DNA of 64,000 nucleotides, taken from contig MU404055.1 of assembly GCA_022695795.1 (NCBI GenBank), positions 372,001 through 436,000 of the forward strand. Reading direction: 5' to 3'. Position numbers and translations under genes: made by a program. Positions within the stretch are counted from its first letter, which is position 1. The number at the start of each line of letters is the position of its first letter. Below, one piece after another: positions 55,515 through 64,000 of this stretch. Source of the DNA: Biscogniauxia marginata. Taxonomy: Eukaryota; Ascomycota; Sordariomycetes; Xylariales; Xylariaceae. The notes under the pieces were generated by a model. The model saw only the letters and a list, made by a program, of their open reading frames with translations. It ran no database searches and was not told the origin of the DNA.

Positions 55515-57176
55515 TCAAGCATCCTCCATCGCCAAGTCCGGATCGACCTCGGTCCCCAGGTCCCGATCCTCGAGGAACCTGCGGCCGAGCAGGGCCTCGG
55601 GGAGGTAATCCTGCTTGACCCTGCCGTCCCGGTAGTTCGGGTTGTACTTGTACTCCTTGCCGTAGCCGAGCTCGCGCATGAGCCGCGTGGGCGCGTTGCG
55701 CAGGTGCACGGGGACGGGCAGGCCGGCGACGCCGGGCTCCCTGAGCGCCGCGAAGGCGTTGTTGAGCCCGCGGTAGGCGCGCGTGCTCTTGGGCGCGAGC
55801 GCGAGCGCGACGGCGCAGTGCGCCAGCGGGATCCGCGCCTCCGGCATGCCGATCTGCTGCGTTGCCGAGAACGTCGCCGTCGCGAGCCCCAGGAGCGAGT
55901 TGTCGGCCAGACCGACGTCCTCCGACGCAATCACCACCATGCGCCGCGCGACGAAGAGCGGGTCCTCGCCTGACTGCAGCATGCGTGCGAGGTAGTATAA
56001 TGCAGCGTCGGCGTCAGACCCACGCACTGCCTTGTGGAACGCCGAGATGGTGTCGTAGTGCTGGTCGCCCGCACGGTCGTAAACGAGCGTTTTTGTTAAC
56101 GATGACTTCAAGGTCTCCTTCGTCATGCCCGCTTGGCGCGACAATGAGAGCGCTAGCTCCAGGAGATTGAGTGCTATGCGCGCGTCGCCGTCGGCGAAGT
56201 TGGCAAGATAAGACATAAGCTCCTCGTCAAGAAGAGGCGAGGGCGGCGACGACGTTGGGTTGGCCTGGAGTTCCGATTGCAACGCCCTCGATAGTATACG
56301 GCTTACGTCCTCCGTACTCAACTTCTGGAGAGTGAAAGTCCGACACCGCGACAACAGGGCGCTGACGACCCGGAAACTGGGATTTTCGGTGGTGGCGCCG
56401 ACGAGTGTGATCGTGCCGGCCTCGACGGGTCGTAGAAACACGTCTTGCTGCGACTTAGAAAAGCGGTGGATCTCGTCGCAAAAGACGATGGTTTTGCGTC
56501 CCGTCAACGCCAGCTCGTTCGCCGCCTCGCTGAATATCTTTTTGCACTCAGCCACGCCCGAGCTCGTTGCGTTCATCTCGATGAACCGCGACCCTACCAT
56601 CTGTGCTATGCACCGTGCGATTGTCGTCTTTCCCGTGCCAGACGCGCCCCAGAGTATCATCGAGGGCACGCGGTCAGTCTCGATTAACGAGCGCAGAACG
56701 CCCTGCGGGCCTACTAGTTCCTGTCCGAACACATCATCGAAGTTGGCGGGGCGCATGCGCTCGGCAAGCGGCGCTGCACGATTCGTCTTCGTCCGCTTTG
56801 CCACTGGCCCGGTCTCTACGGCAGCCATGATCTCTGTCGTGTTGCCCGTGTCGGGTACGGGGGATTCCTCGCCCGGACCCTCGTCGAAGGTACGCTTGAC
56901 ACCGCCATTCTTCTTGGAGCCGCCCGCGGCGCCGTTGATGATAGGAGAAAGAACCTTGGCGGGCGTAGCTTGCCGTTTCGAGGAAGGTGTCTGGAAGAAG
57001 CTGGCGGCTGAGCGCTTCTGGGAGGCGGATATAGATGCGGTGGATTGGGTCGGAGGAGGGCATGGCGATGAGGAGACGGTCGGGTTATCGACGACGAAGC
57101 TTTGGCAGCCGGAATCGAGATGGTCGTTGATCTTTACGGATTGGACTTGCTTGCTGCACGCCGGACATTCTACCAT
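55515..57176 (-). CDS. MGS1: AAA+ ATPase MGS1/WRNIP1 homologue
   Basis: Nuclear replication-associated ATPase; yeast Mgs1 and human WRNIP1 act at stalled forks with PCNA and DNA polymerase delta. Single exon, 553 residues. The N-terminal UBZ4 (Rad18-type) ubiquitin-binding zinc finger has Cys4, Cys7, His19 and Cys24 (VECPACSKQVQ..NDHLDSGC). After a ~110-residue disordered linker comes RMRPANFDDVFGQELVGPQG, then Walker A GASGTGKTT (~176-184), Walker B IVFCDEIHRF (~229-238) and sensor GATTENPSF. The MgsA-type C-terminal helical domains follow, with FADGDARIALNLLELAL, HKAVRGSDADAALYYL and an EDVGLADNS block. It ends LAMEDA. All AAA+ motifs look intact. It is in tandem with the Utp12-domain gene upstream on the same strand. 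Identification is sure. Confidence 0.95.
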   Translation of the reverse strand: MVECPACSKQVQSVKINDHLDSGCQSFVVDNPTVSSSPCPPPTQSTASISASQKRSAASFFQTPSSKRQATPAKVLSPIINGAAGGSKKNGGVKRTFDEGPGEESPVPDTGNTTEIMAAVETGPVAKRTKTNRAAPLAERMRPANFDDVFGQELVGPQGVLRSLIETDRVPSMILWGASGTGKTTIARCIAQMVGSRFIEMNATSSGVAECKKIFSEAANELALTGRKTIVFCDEIHRFSKSQQDVFLRPVEAGTITLVGATTENPSFRVVSALLSRCRTFTLQKLSTEDVSRILSRALQSELQANPTSSPPSPLLDEELMSYLANFADGDARIALNLLELALSLSRQAGMTKETLKSSLTKTLVYDRAGDQHYDTISAFHKAVRGSDADAALYYLARMLQSGEDPLFVARRMVVIASEDVGLADNSLLGLATATFSATQQIGMPEARIPLAHCAVALALAPKSTRAYRGLNNAFAALREPGVAGLPVPVHLRNAPTRLMRELGYGKEYKYNPNYRDGRVKQDYLPEALLGRRFLEDRDLGTEVDPDLAMEDA

Positions 57177-57737
57177 GTTGAGCCGTTGGTGCCGAGAACG
57201 TAGCGTGTCGTCGTTGTTTTTCTTGTGCCGTCAATTCGACAATTCCTCAGGAGACGGACTTGATAACTAGTATTTTATTTTCCGACGCGCGTTGATTCGT
57301 TGTAGAAGTATCGATGGCGCGCCCGACATGGCGGTATTCGGTGGCCCGTGTTTCAATTAACTCCCGCGGTTGGACATTTTGGGTTTAGGTAGGTAGGTAG
57401 TTAGTGGGGCCTGTACGTACGAAATACTTTCAACCTATACGTACCTAGGTACGTTTAGCCTCATCTTCTACGGAGTACCAGCACAAACCCTTCATTTTCA
57501 TCCAACTACCTCGTCGGAACATTTGAATTGAAATGTATGCCCTGGGTATATTAAATAGGCGCATAGAAAGCCTAGGACACGCCCACACCGTTCATGACCC
57601 TGATCTAGAGGCCCTCAGCCAAGATCATATACAAAATATACAAGGCGCCAGACTACCGCAAGGTTCCTGTGTGTAACGGGCATTGCTTGCTTGCATTACA
57701 CACCGTCTATTCAACATTTCTCAATACACCTGATACC
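57177..57737. other. Short intergenic region, MGS1 promoter
   Basis: Holds the MGS1 promoter and the 3' end of the Utp12-domain gene. The 16-bp palindrome at 57,439-57,454 and nearby TAGGTAGGTAGGTAG repeats (57,388-57,402) are the notable elements. No coding sequence. Confidence 0.6.
57439..57454. promoter_or_regulatory. 16-bp perfect palindrome ACGTACCTAGGTACGT
   Basis: Perfectly self-complementary, centred on TACCTAGGTA, 263-278 bp upstream of the MGS1 homologue's start codon (minus strand). A near-identical palindrome sits 274-289 bp upstream of the neighbouring Utp12-domain gene. Its sequence is seen directly; a regulatory role is inferred. Confidence 0.5.
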
Positions 57738-58964
57738 TCACTTCCGTCTCGATGCCCTTGATGTCCTTGATGTCCTTGATCTTTTGGCTGGCGGGGGTTG
57801 GGGAACGGCCTCGGCCTCGCTGTCATCCTCCTCTGATTCGACATCTTCGTGGTTGATGTCATCTTCATCTAGTTCCTCGCCCTCAAGCTCTTCTTCATTA
57901 TCCGGCACCTCGCTTGAATCCTCATCGTCATCCGAGTCATCCTCTATGATCCCATTCGTGACGGGCAATTCATCGTCATCAGCATCCATGCCATTGGCCA
58001 AATCCGCATCGCTGTCTTCTCCCTCTACGTATATAACTCTCGCCTCATCAGGGTCCTCATCAGGGTCAGCGTTTCGCCGCATCTCACGACGAAGCTCCAT
58101 CTGTGCCTCCAGAAGATCCAACTTGCCTTTCAGAGCCAAAAGGGGGTTGAGACCTCTTGACCGTTCTTCTAGCACGCGGTGTAGCTCACTTAGTTTCTTG
58201 ACCAGTGCTGGTTGTGTCGCCATTGCTCCGCCATGCGCTATCAGCGTCCATTGTACCCAGACCATCAAGCTACCCGCTCGCCCCGGGCGCCTGTGCATTC
58301 TAGCCGCAAGCTTGGTAATTAGTACTCCTGCAAGACTAGAACTAAGTCGCTGAATGGTATTGCGGACTGTGTTTACATCGGTCGTGTGCAGACACGATTC
58401 GAGGAGATCTGCATCATCGGTACGGAGAGCTTGCGACAGGACTGTCCCCAGAGACGAGAGACTAGGAGGAGCTTGCGACTTCCCTGCAGCTGCAAGGGCG
58501 TTGGACTGGGTTGACAATGCTGAGGGGACATCTATGGTGTCGTGTGCGCGGGCAAGTTCTCCCAGTGTCGGTTGTGCAGGCTCTTGGTCGGATTCTGCAT
58601 CAGTTGGTTGATTGGCTTCGGGCATGTCAACATCAGGATCTGCATCGTCACTAGGCTTCTGATGTACATCTTCTGGCGCCGACTGAACTTGGTGTCTCTT
58701 GTTCTCCTGTGCGATATTGTTGTTGCCTTGCTTGGTAGCTTCACTGTCTTCTTGTTCCTCGTCTGAGAGTTCATACTCGCTACTCCCCGCATCGCTTGAG
58801 ATTTCTATTATTTCTTCATTGAGACCGTCATCATGAGAATTGGAAATCTCGGGAACCGAGACTGCTGTCTCCGACTCGTTGATGTCTGTTTTCAGAGGGT
58901 GCTTTGCACTCTGCTTCACAATCGGGTGTGCGATTTTGCTTAGAGGCTTCCGTTTAGTCGACAT
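57738..58964 (-). CDS. Utp12-domain ribosome-biogenesis protein
   Basis: Nucleolar small-subunit processome type protein, by domain. Single exon, 408 residues. An acidic, Ser-rich N-terminus (to ~160) is followed by a Utp12/NUC189-like helical domain at ~165-290. Its landmarks are LSSLGTVLSQALRTDDADLL, NTIQRLSSSLAGVLITKLAA, SLMVWVQWTLIAHGGAM and LVKKLSELHRVLEERSRGL. Then comes a long Asp/Glu tract (300-385) and a basic end, PPAKRSRTSRTSRASRRK, probably a nuclear or nucleolar signal. In yeast this domain occurs at the C-terminus of WD40 proteins such as Utp5; no WD repeats are encoded here. It therefore represents a WD-less form (UTP5- or UTP9-like) of the t-UTP group. The ATG is preceded by leader sequence only, and I see no upstream exon with WD repeats. 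Domain call good; exact orthologue uncertain. Confidence 0.82.
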   Translation of the reverse strand: MSTKRKPLSKIAHPIVKQSAKHPLKTDINESETAVSVPEISNSHDDGLNEEIIEISSDAGSSEYELSDEEQEDSEATKQGNNNIAQENKRHQVQSAPEDVHQKPSDDADPDVDMPEANQPTDAESDQEPAQPTLGELARAHDTIDVPSALSTQSNALAAAGKSQAPPSLSSLGTVLSQALRTDDADLLESCLHTTDVNTVRNTIQRLSSSLAGVLITKLAARMHRRPGRAGSLMVWVQWTLIAHGGAMATQPALVKKLSELHRVLEERSRGLNPLLALKGKLDLLEAQMELRREMRRNADPDEDPDEARVIYVEGEDSDADLANGMDADDDELPVTNGIIEDDSDDDEDSSEVPDNEEELEGEELDEDDINHEDVESEEDDSEAEAVPQPPPAKRSRTSRTSRASRRK

Positions 58965-61900
58965 GATTATGGGTTAATGCTTGGCAGAATGAAGTAACGA
59001 GGAGAATTGGTAGAAAGCGCAGCTTGAGGGCAGTCAGTGCCTTTGTCCTGATATTTGTTCTTCTCAACTGCAGCTCGGAGTGCAGAGGTTTGCAGTCTTG
59101 AAAAATTCCGACTCGCTCGCATTCTAACTTTAGTTAATTCCAGAGGCAGACTTAATTGAGATGGTAACTTTTTTTTTTATCTTGATAACGAATGTCCATG
59201 GTGATAGGTGCCAGGGTTTTTCCGGAGTGCCTTGCACAGGTACCTAGGTACCTACCTCAGGTTAGGTGGCCCCCGGGCCGGCTCCGCCATTGGCCAGCTG
59301 GCGGCCAGCTATCAACTGCCTGCCAGATATTAGCACAGTACCTTGCTCACTAGTAGGTACCTATGGAAACTTTACTCTATTTATTAGCCTGCTCTCTAGG
59401 TTGGGACTTGTAAGAGCTTTGTTTAATATAAGTGAGAGCTATTTTCTCTCTCTATTGATACGTGATGGCTAAATAATTAACTATCGTTCAAACCACCTTG
59501 TTTATATAAGGAGCATGACACATGTTATCACTTTAGCTGACTCGAGTGGTACATGTACAGAACAGCTGGCTTAGTATTTTACCAGCTGTGCATTCAGACT
59601 TAAAACTAAGTAAGATGTGCTTACATAAGTAGTGGATCATGTGATGCTTCCTAGCCTTGATGAGTCAACGAACAACCGATCTTAGCCCACGCCTGGAGTG
59701 AAGGTATTGTAAAGAAGAGCGGACTGTGGCTTAAGTCATTTCAAAAAGGTGCAGGGGCCAGAAGGTACGCGTCATGATTGGATCGGGGCATGGCTAGCAG
59801 CCTAAAGCAAATGCCCAAAGTTCACCATTGCGATCGGGCCGTGATTGGTCGCAAATATCTTCTAGCTCGGCTACTTCTCATATCCGTTCTCTCTTGCGTC
59901 TGTTTAATGCAGGTGTTTTCGTTTTTTCCTGTCTCCTGCCTCTCTACTCCCTCATGATGATTTTGTCCCTTAAAATAATATGTACTGTACTTACGTATTG
60001 CACATGTTAATACTCTACCTAGATCATCCATCAAACTAGTTTTATGTGCCCTCCCCAGTGCTACTTAAATCATCTTTCCTTTTGTAGCTGTTTACGGCAG
60101 TGTTCGCAAAGCAAGCCATGTACATTTCTGTCGTGTGCCATCAAATCCACGTCTCAAAGCGGCCCACCTTCAGAATCTTCTCCGATGATCTGATTCGTCA
60201 CTTTTGGCTTTGTTGTGGGCACTCCTTGGTGTGCCTCCGGCGTGGTCCTTGTCAAATTCTCTGGTGGGGGCGAACCGTGATTTCGAAGCCTGGGAAAGCG
60301 CGTTCTACAAATAACAAGTGGCCCCAGAACCAGAAATTTTCGCGACTCTTTCCCGTCTGCCGTCCTTGAAGCGGAAAAAAAGGCACCTCTGGCTCCTGAC
60401 TTTTTTTTTTCTCATCCTTCCCTCCTATTTCTCCCTTCCTACCAACCAACCCCCCCTTTTAAGTCCGAATCACCGACAAACACCTTGCATCTCGAGAAAA
60501 CCACCCATCTCTCCCACCGGAAGTACCCAGGTACCTCTCGCCTGACCTGCCCAACTCATTGATACCTGGCCATTCATAATCTATTTGGGCTTTGATTTAA
60601 TTTGGTTCTTCACCTAAAACGGTAGCACTTGATCATCGCATCGCAGCATCACCAACTGTACAAAGCTTGGGCCACTTCCACACCCGACTTACACACCCAC
60701 GTCTTGGTCCCCAAAATCTCACTATCGTGAAACTCGTCACCGACGCATCACCATCTACGGCGCTGTTTGGTCTGATTCAGTTCAAGGCACCAAACAAACC
60801 CACCCCCATCTGTCGCACCGCCTTTTCGCAAACACGCAGCACCTGTGCATTCTCATCAGTCACCAATTCAGTACCTCTCAGTTACTGGCTGGCTCACTCA
60901 TTGCCGGGTCTCATTCCTCTTCCTCATTCCCACTGAAATCCTCCCTGTGCAGCCGAGCATCGTTGGCCTCCAAATTATTCACCGGGTCGACTCTGCACAT
61001 CTCTCTCAATTGCCCACTGCCTTGTTTCTTCGACGCCCCCGAGTTCTTTTCTCATCTTTGAGATCTGACCTGGATCCCGGACTCGAAGCAAAGCCGGTGC
61101 ATTTTTGATTGTCTCGCAGACTCGATGTAAGTAAACAAAAGCATTTCTCTTATGCCACTTCGTTCCAAGTCACACTGCCTTGTTTGATTCTGCCCAGCTT
61201 GTCCACCTCGTACCCGTTCTTTTACTTGCATCCCTCTTGTTAGAGACAAAAGGCAAGGTCAACCTAAATATTTGGTCCGTGGACGGTCTGGCTCATCCCG
61301 TCCATTCCGGCCGCTCCAAGCCAGCAAAAGCGCCGAAATCCTCGCCGTTGCAGGACCCACGTGTGTGTATGTTTCCGACCGTACCTTACCTACCGGCAAT
61401 CAAACAGCTGTTCACCTGCAGACGTTGCATTCGATTGGTCTTTATCTACAGCAGTACATGCCCGATTGTTCTTGCTTCCCTTCCCCTGCCTTTATCGTAA
61501 TAACATCGCCATTGCCGCCGCCGCCGCCATCGCCATCCCTCGCCACTTCTCCCGGGCCGGCAACTGCTGGCTCCAACAGTTCACCGTTTCCTTCACCTTG
61601 TCGTTCCTTGGCGCACCGGCCACCCTACTTGCCACCTTGGAACAGAAAAAAACGGAGGTGCCCCAAGCGCTTCGTCCCTACCCCAGGGCAGCTAATTTCG
61701 CAGGGTACCTAGTACCCCGGCAATGTGTACCTGAGCACCCTCCGATAAGAGGGCACCACGCGGCGAAAGGATTGCCGATAAATACCACCCGATGCGCCAT
61801 CCGCACTGACGCTCGTCCCTTGCGACCAAAAATCTCATCCAGCCTTTCTCCCATTGGCCAACCAGCCACCTTCCCTCAGCTCTCTATCCCCCAAGACAGC

Positions 61901-62545
61901 TGTCGCATTTCGCAAGGCTGGACAGAGCCAGAGAGAGAGCCCTCACCGAGGGGAAGAGAGAGAAATCATCACTTGGCCTCGTCTCACCTTGCCCCCTGCG
62001 CAAACCACCTCAACGCCGGTTTCTATCTGCATTGATTGTGTTTTGGACCTCATCTTTTAACTTCTCACCGCATTGACGCGTTGATTCCCGTTTTCTTCTC
62101 TTCCCCCCCTTCGTTCATCACCATTGGCGGCGCATACACATCGCGTATTCTCTGTAACTAATTCCCGAGTGCAGCATCAATCGGCGACTATTTCGCGGCA
62201 TAGAACAATCAATAACTGTGACCTAGGTTCGTTGGCCCCACCTTTCTACACGAATACGAGTACATTCTGCACGAATTCGCGCGCGTACTTCGCTGCGCTC
62301 TATCTTGTTGCCTTGTGAAATAGTGCACTCCTCGCGGCGTCTCACCTGCCATGTTTTTATTAGCATTGCGATCATCTCGAAGCTAGATATCTTTCGCCTG
62401 AGCGATTGCTAACTGGGTGTAATATCACAGGCCGTGATCTCTAGGACTCGTTCATGTCGACGCTACCGACCTCGTCCTCAGTGCATTAATATCTCAATTC
62501 CTTCCTGTCAACTAATCCCTCGCGTCTACGCTCTAATCGGGAAGT
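58965..62545. other. Long intergenic region and leader of bromodomain gene
   Basis: Divergent promoters of the Utp12-domain gene and the bromodomain gene. No supported coding sequence. From ~60,400 to 62,545 the plus strand is C/T-rich with many short overlapping ORFs (up to 224 codons in Ser/Pro-rich frames) that I read as a long 5' leader, possibly with an intron starting near 61,128 (GTAAGT). A GCCGCC run lies at 61,513-61,528. Confidence 0.5.
59238..59253. promoter_or_regulatory. 16-bp perfect palindrome AGGTACCTAGGTACCT
   Basis: Perfectly self-complementary and shares the GTACCTAGGTAC core with the palindrome before MGS1. It lies 274-289 bp upstream of the Utp12-domain gene's start codon (minus strand). 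Regulatory role is inferred from position and symmetry. Confidence 0.5.
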
Positions 62546-64000
62546 ATGGCCACCGAGGAACCCCAGAGTTTGCCATTGGATGAGCAGCCTGTTGATCCTG
62601 CGCCCGTTGAAGAGATGGCGGTCGACGAGCCATCTGCAGAGACTATTAATGGGTAAGTGCGCATCGCAAACTGTTCTTGGTGAGTTTGACACGCTTATAC
62701 CTCAAAACTTGGTACAGGCACGCAAAGACGGACGAAGACCAGCCCAAGTCCGATGATGCGCCAGTTGTGAATGGGGACGCCAAGTCGCCGGCATCGACAG
62801 CCGAAGCTACAAAGGACTTGCAAAATCACGAGGCTTTCGTCGCCAACAATAACCTCCCCGAGAAATCCCCGTCCAAGCCGAATATAGAATCTCCATCTAC
62901 GAAGGATAGTGAAATGGCTGGCATGAATGGGGACTCGAATGCTGAAAAGAAGGTTTCCCCTTCGGAAGAATCAAGTAAAGAGGAAGCAGCAGGTTCTCAG
63001 CCTGATGGTAAAGCATCATCTACAGAACCGACGGCTGCTACGGGAGAACCGTCGAGGAACGGGCCAATCTCTGAACAACCTGCAGATTCGATGGATGTAG
63101 ATGTATCTACCGACCAACCTGATCTGACATCAAGTGCCGAACACGCCGACAGTACCCAGAATACATCTACCGTAAGCGATGCGCCGATTGTCTCGTCTCC
63201 ACAGACCTCAAACCAGCCGGCGGCCGATCTTTCAAAGCTGGATATTAAGAGCACTCAAGACGAGGCCTCACCACAGGCCGACGTATCCATGACTGAGCCT
63301 CCTGCATCCCCAGCTAAGGTCTCTCGCGAGCGTGAGGAAGATGAAGGCGACGAACGTGCTACGAAGCGGGCCAAGACGGATGACACAGGCGATACAGTAG
63401 CAGAATCACTAGTCGTTGCAACCGGACTTCCATCAGCTCCGCAAACAACAGGCGAATCACCGGGAGGTGCTGTCCCAAATGGTCAGGCTATCACTGAGTA
63501 CCAGAACAAGCAAATCAGGCAAATCCTAGCAAGCATCAAAAAGACTAAGAATGGTGGTTTTTTTCGAAATTCTGTGGAGAAGTTGTGGCCAACTCTATGG
63601 AATGACTATAAAATGAGGATCGATAATCCGGTCGATCTCGCCTCAATTGAAGCTCGTCTTCGTGCGGAGGAGTATGCGAATTACGGAGCTTTCAAGGCTG
63701 ATGTCCAACTACTATACGACAACTCTCTAACCTTCAACGGTCCCGATAACGCCGTCACCGTCGGAGCGGCTCTTGTTCGAGACCAGATATTCACAAAACT
63801 GCCAGAGGTCTCGAAGATGAAAGAGCCTGTTAAGCCCGAGAAGGGGAAGTCACAACCGACACGCCATACCGAACCGCGAGCAGCTACGCAGCCTAGACGC
63901 CAATCCCAGTCGCAAGCACATGGAGCTTCTTCGGGTTCAAAGCAGAAGTCAGAGCCCACTGCACCACCCACACCGGCCTCGGCTACTGCGCCTGCTTTTG
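62546..64000 (+). CDS. BDF1: BDF1-type bromodomain (BET) protein, 5' part
   Basis: Chromatin reader that binds acetylated histones; fungal Bdf1 links acetylated H4 to transcription. Exon 1 is 62546-62652 and exon 2 starts at 62718, with a GTAAGT..CAG intron; the gene runs off the window edge after ~463 codons. The first ~290 residues are acidic, Ser/Thr/Pro-rich and disordered, with a basic ATKRAKTDD stretch. A bromodomain follows at about 300-395: YQNKQIRQILASIKKTKNGG, FFRNSVEKLWPTLWNDY, then NPVDLASIEARLRAEEYANY and DVQLLYDNSLTFNGPDNAV, with the acetyl-lysine-binding Asn in TFNGPDN. This is the first-bromodomain arrangement of double-bromodomain BET proteins. The second bromodomain and ET domain would lie outside the window, so BET membership is inferred from the N-terminal layout. 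It is preceded by a long pyrimidine-rich leader. Confidence 0.88.

Noticed and set aside
61361..62035. 224-codon plus ORF upstream of the bromodomain gene
   Set aside because: Ser/Pro/Ala-rich reading of a pyrimidine-rich leader, overlapping other equally long frames; no domain.
1..64000. Metabolite cluster, transposon, CRISPR array, telomere repeat or rRNA
   Set aside because: No synthase or terpene gene set, no transposase or reverse transcriptase motif, no spaced direct repeats, no TTAGGG arrays and no rRNA-like block were seen. The PaxU-like gene stands alone.

Overview
The window is nuclear DNA of a filamentous ascomycete. Genes carry short introns (about 48-145 nt) with GTAAGT/GTGAGT-type donors and CAG/TAG acceptors. 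Intergenic spaces are long, there are no operons, and the proteins match Pezizomycotina families. A Sordariomycete is likely, but the sequence alone does not let me name an order. I support 16 protein-coding genes, with exon joins checked so that each spliced length is a multiple of three. I see no rRNA, no intact tRNA, no recognisable transposon and no CRISPR. Gene density is low, about one gene per 4 kb.

Layout. 1-9.7 kb: a small secreted protein (+), an AT-rich gene-free block, a bifunctional 6-phosphofructo-2-kinase/fructose-2,6-bisphosphatase (-) and a seven-exon secreted aspartic protease (-) with an altered first catalytic motif. 11-20 kb: a TMEM53/PaxU-like (DUF829) hydrolase-fold protein (+), a small cysteine-rich protein (-) and a 1229-residue disordered protein (-). 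23.8-26 kb: cytosolic glutaminyl-tRNA synthetase (+) with an 8-nt micro-exon, followed by about 7.5 kb with no credible gene. 33.5-42 kb: an 802-residue disordered protein with RRFAP repeats and a LisH-like C-terminus (+), a secreted, probably GPI-anchored S10 serine carboxypeptidase (+) and an EFM3/FAM86-type eEF2 lysine methyltransferase (-). 44-51 kb: a membrane-anchored prolyl 4-hydroxylase-like dioxygenase (+), a protein with an RNase H1-type hybrid-binding domain but no nuclease domain (+), an ARMH3/C10orf76 homologue (-) and mitochondrial ISA1 (+). 53.8-64 kb: an F-box-like protein (+), the MGS1/WRNIP1 AAA+ ATPase (-), a Utp12-domain ribosome-biogenesis protein (-) and the 5' part of a BDF1-type bromodomain protein (+, cut by the window edge).

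Most genes are unrelated housekeeping genes: glycolytic control, tRNA charging, eEF2 modification, Fe-S assembly, pre-rRNA processing, replication stress and chromatin reading. Three secreted proteins are interspersed. There is no metabolite cluster. The least explained signals are: a recurrent inverted TACCTA/TAGGTA intergenic element, including two perfect 16-bp palindromes at nearly the same distance upstream of two adjacent genes; two perfect 10-bp hairpins; a truncated tRNA-like remnant with a perfect B box; the protease's D-S-A motif; and the hybrid-binding-domain protein without a nuclease.
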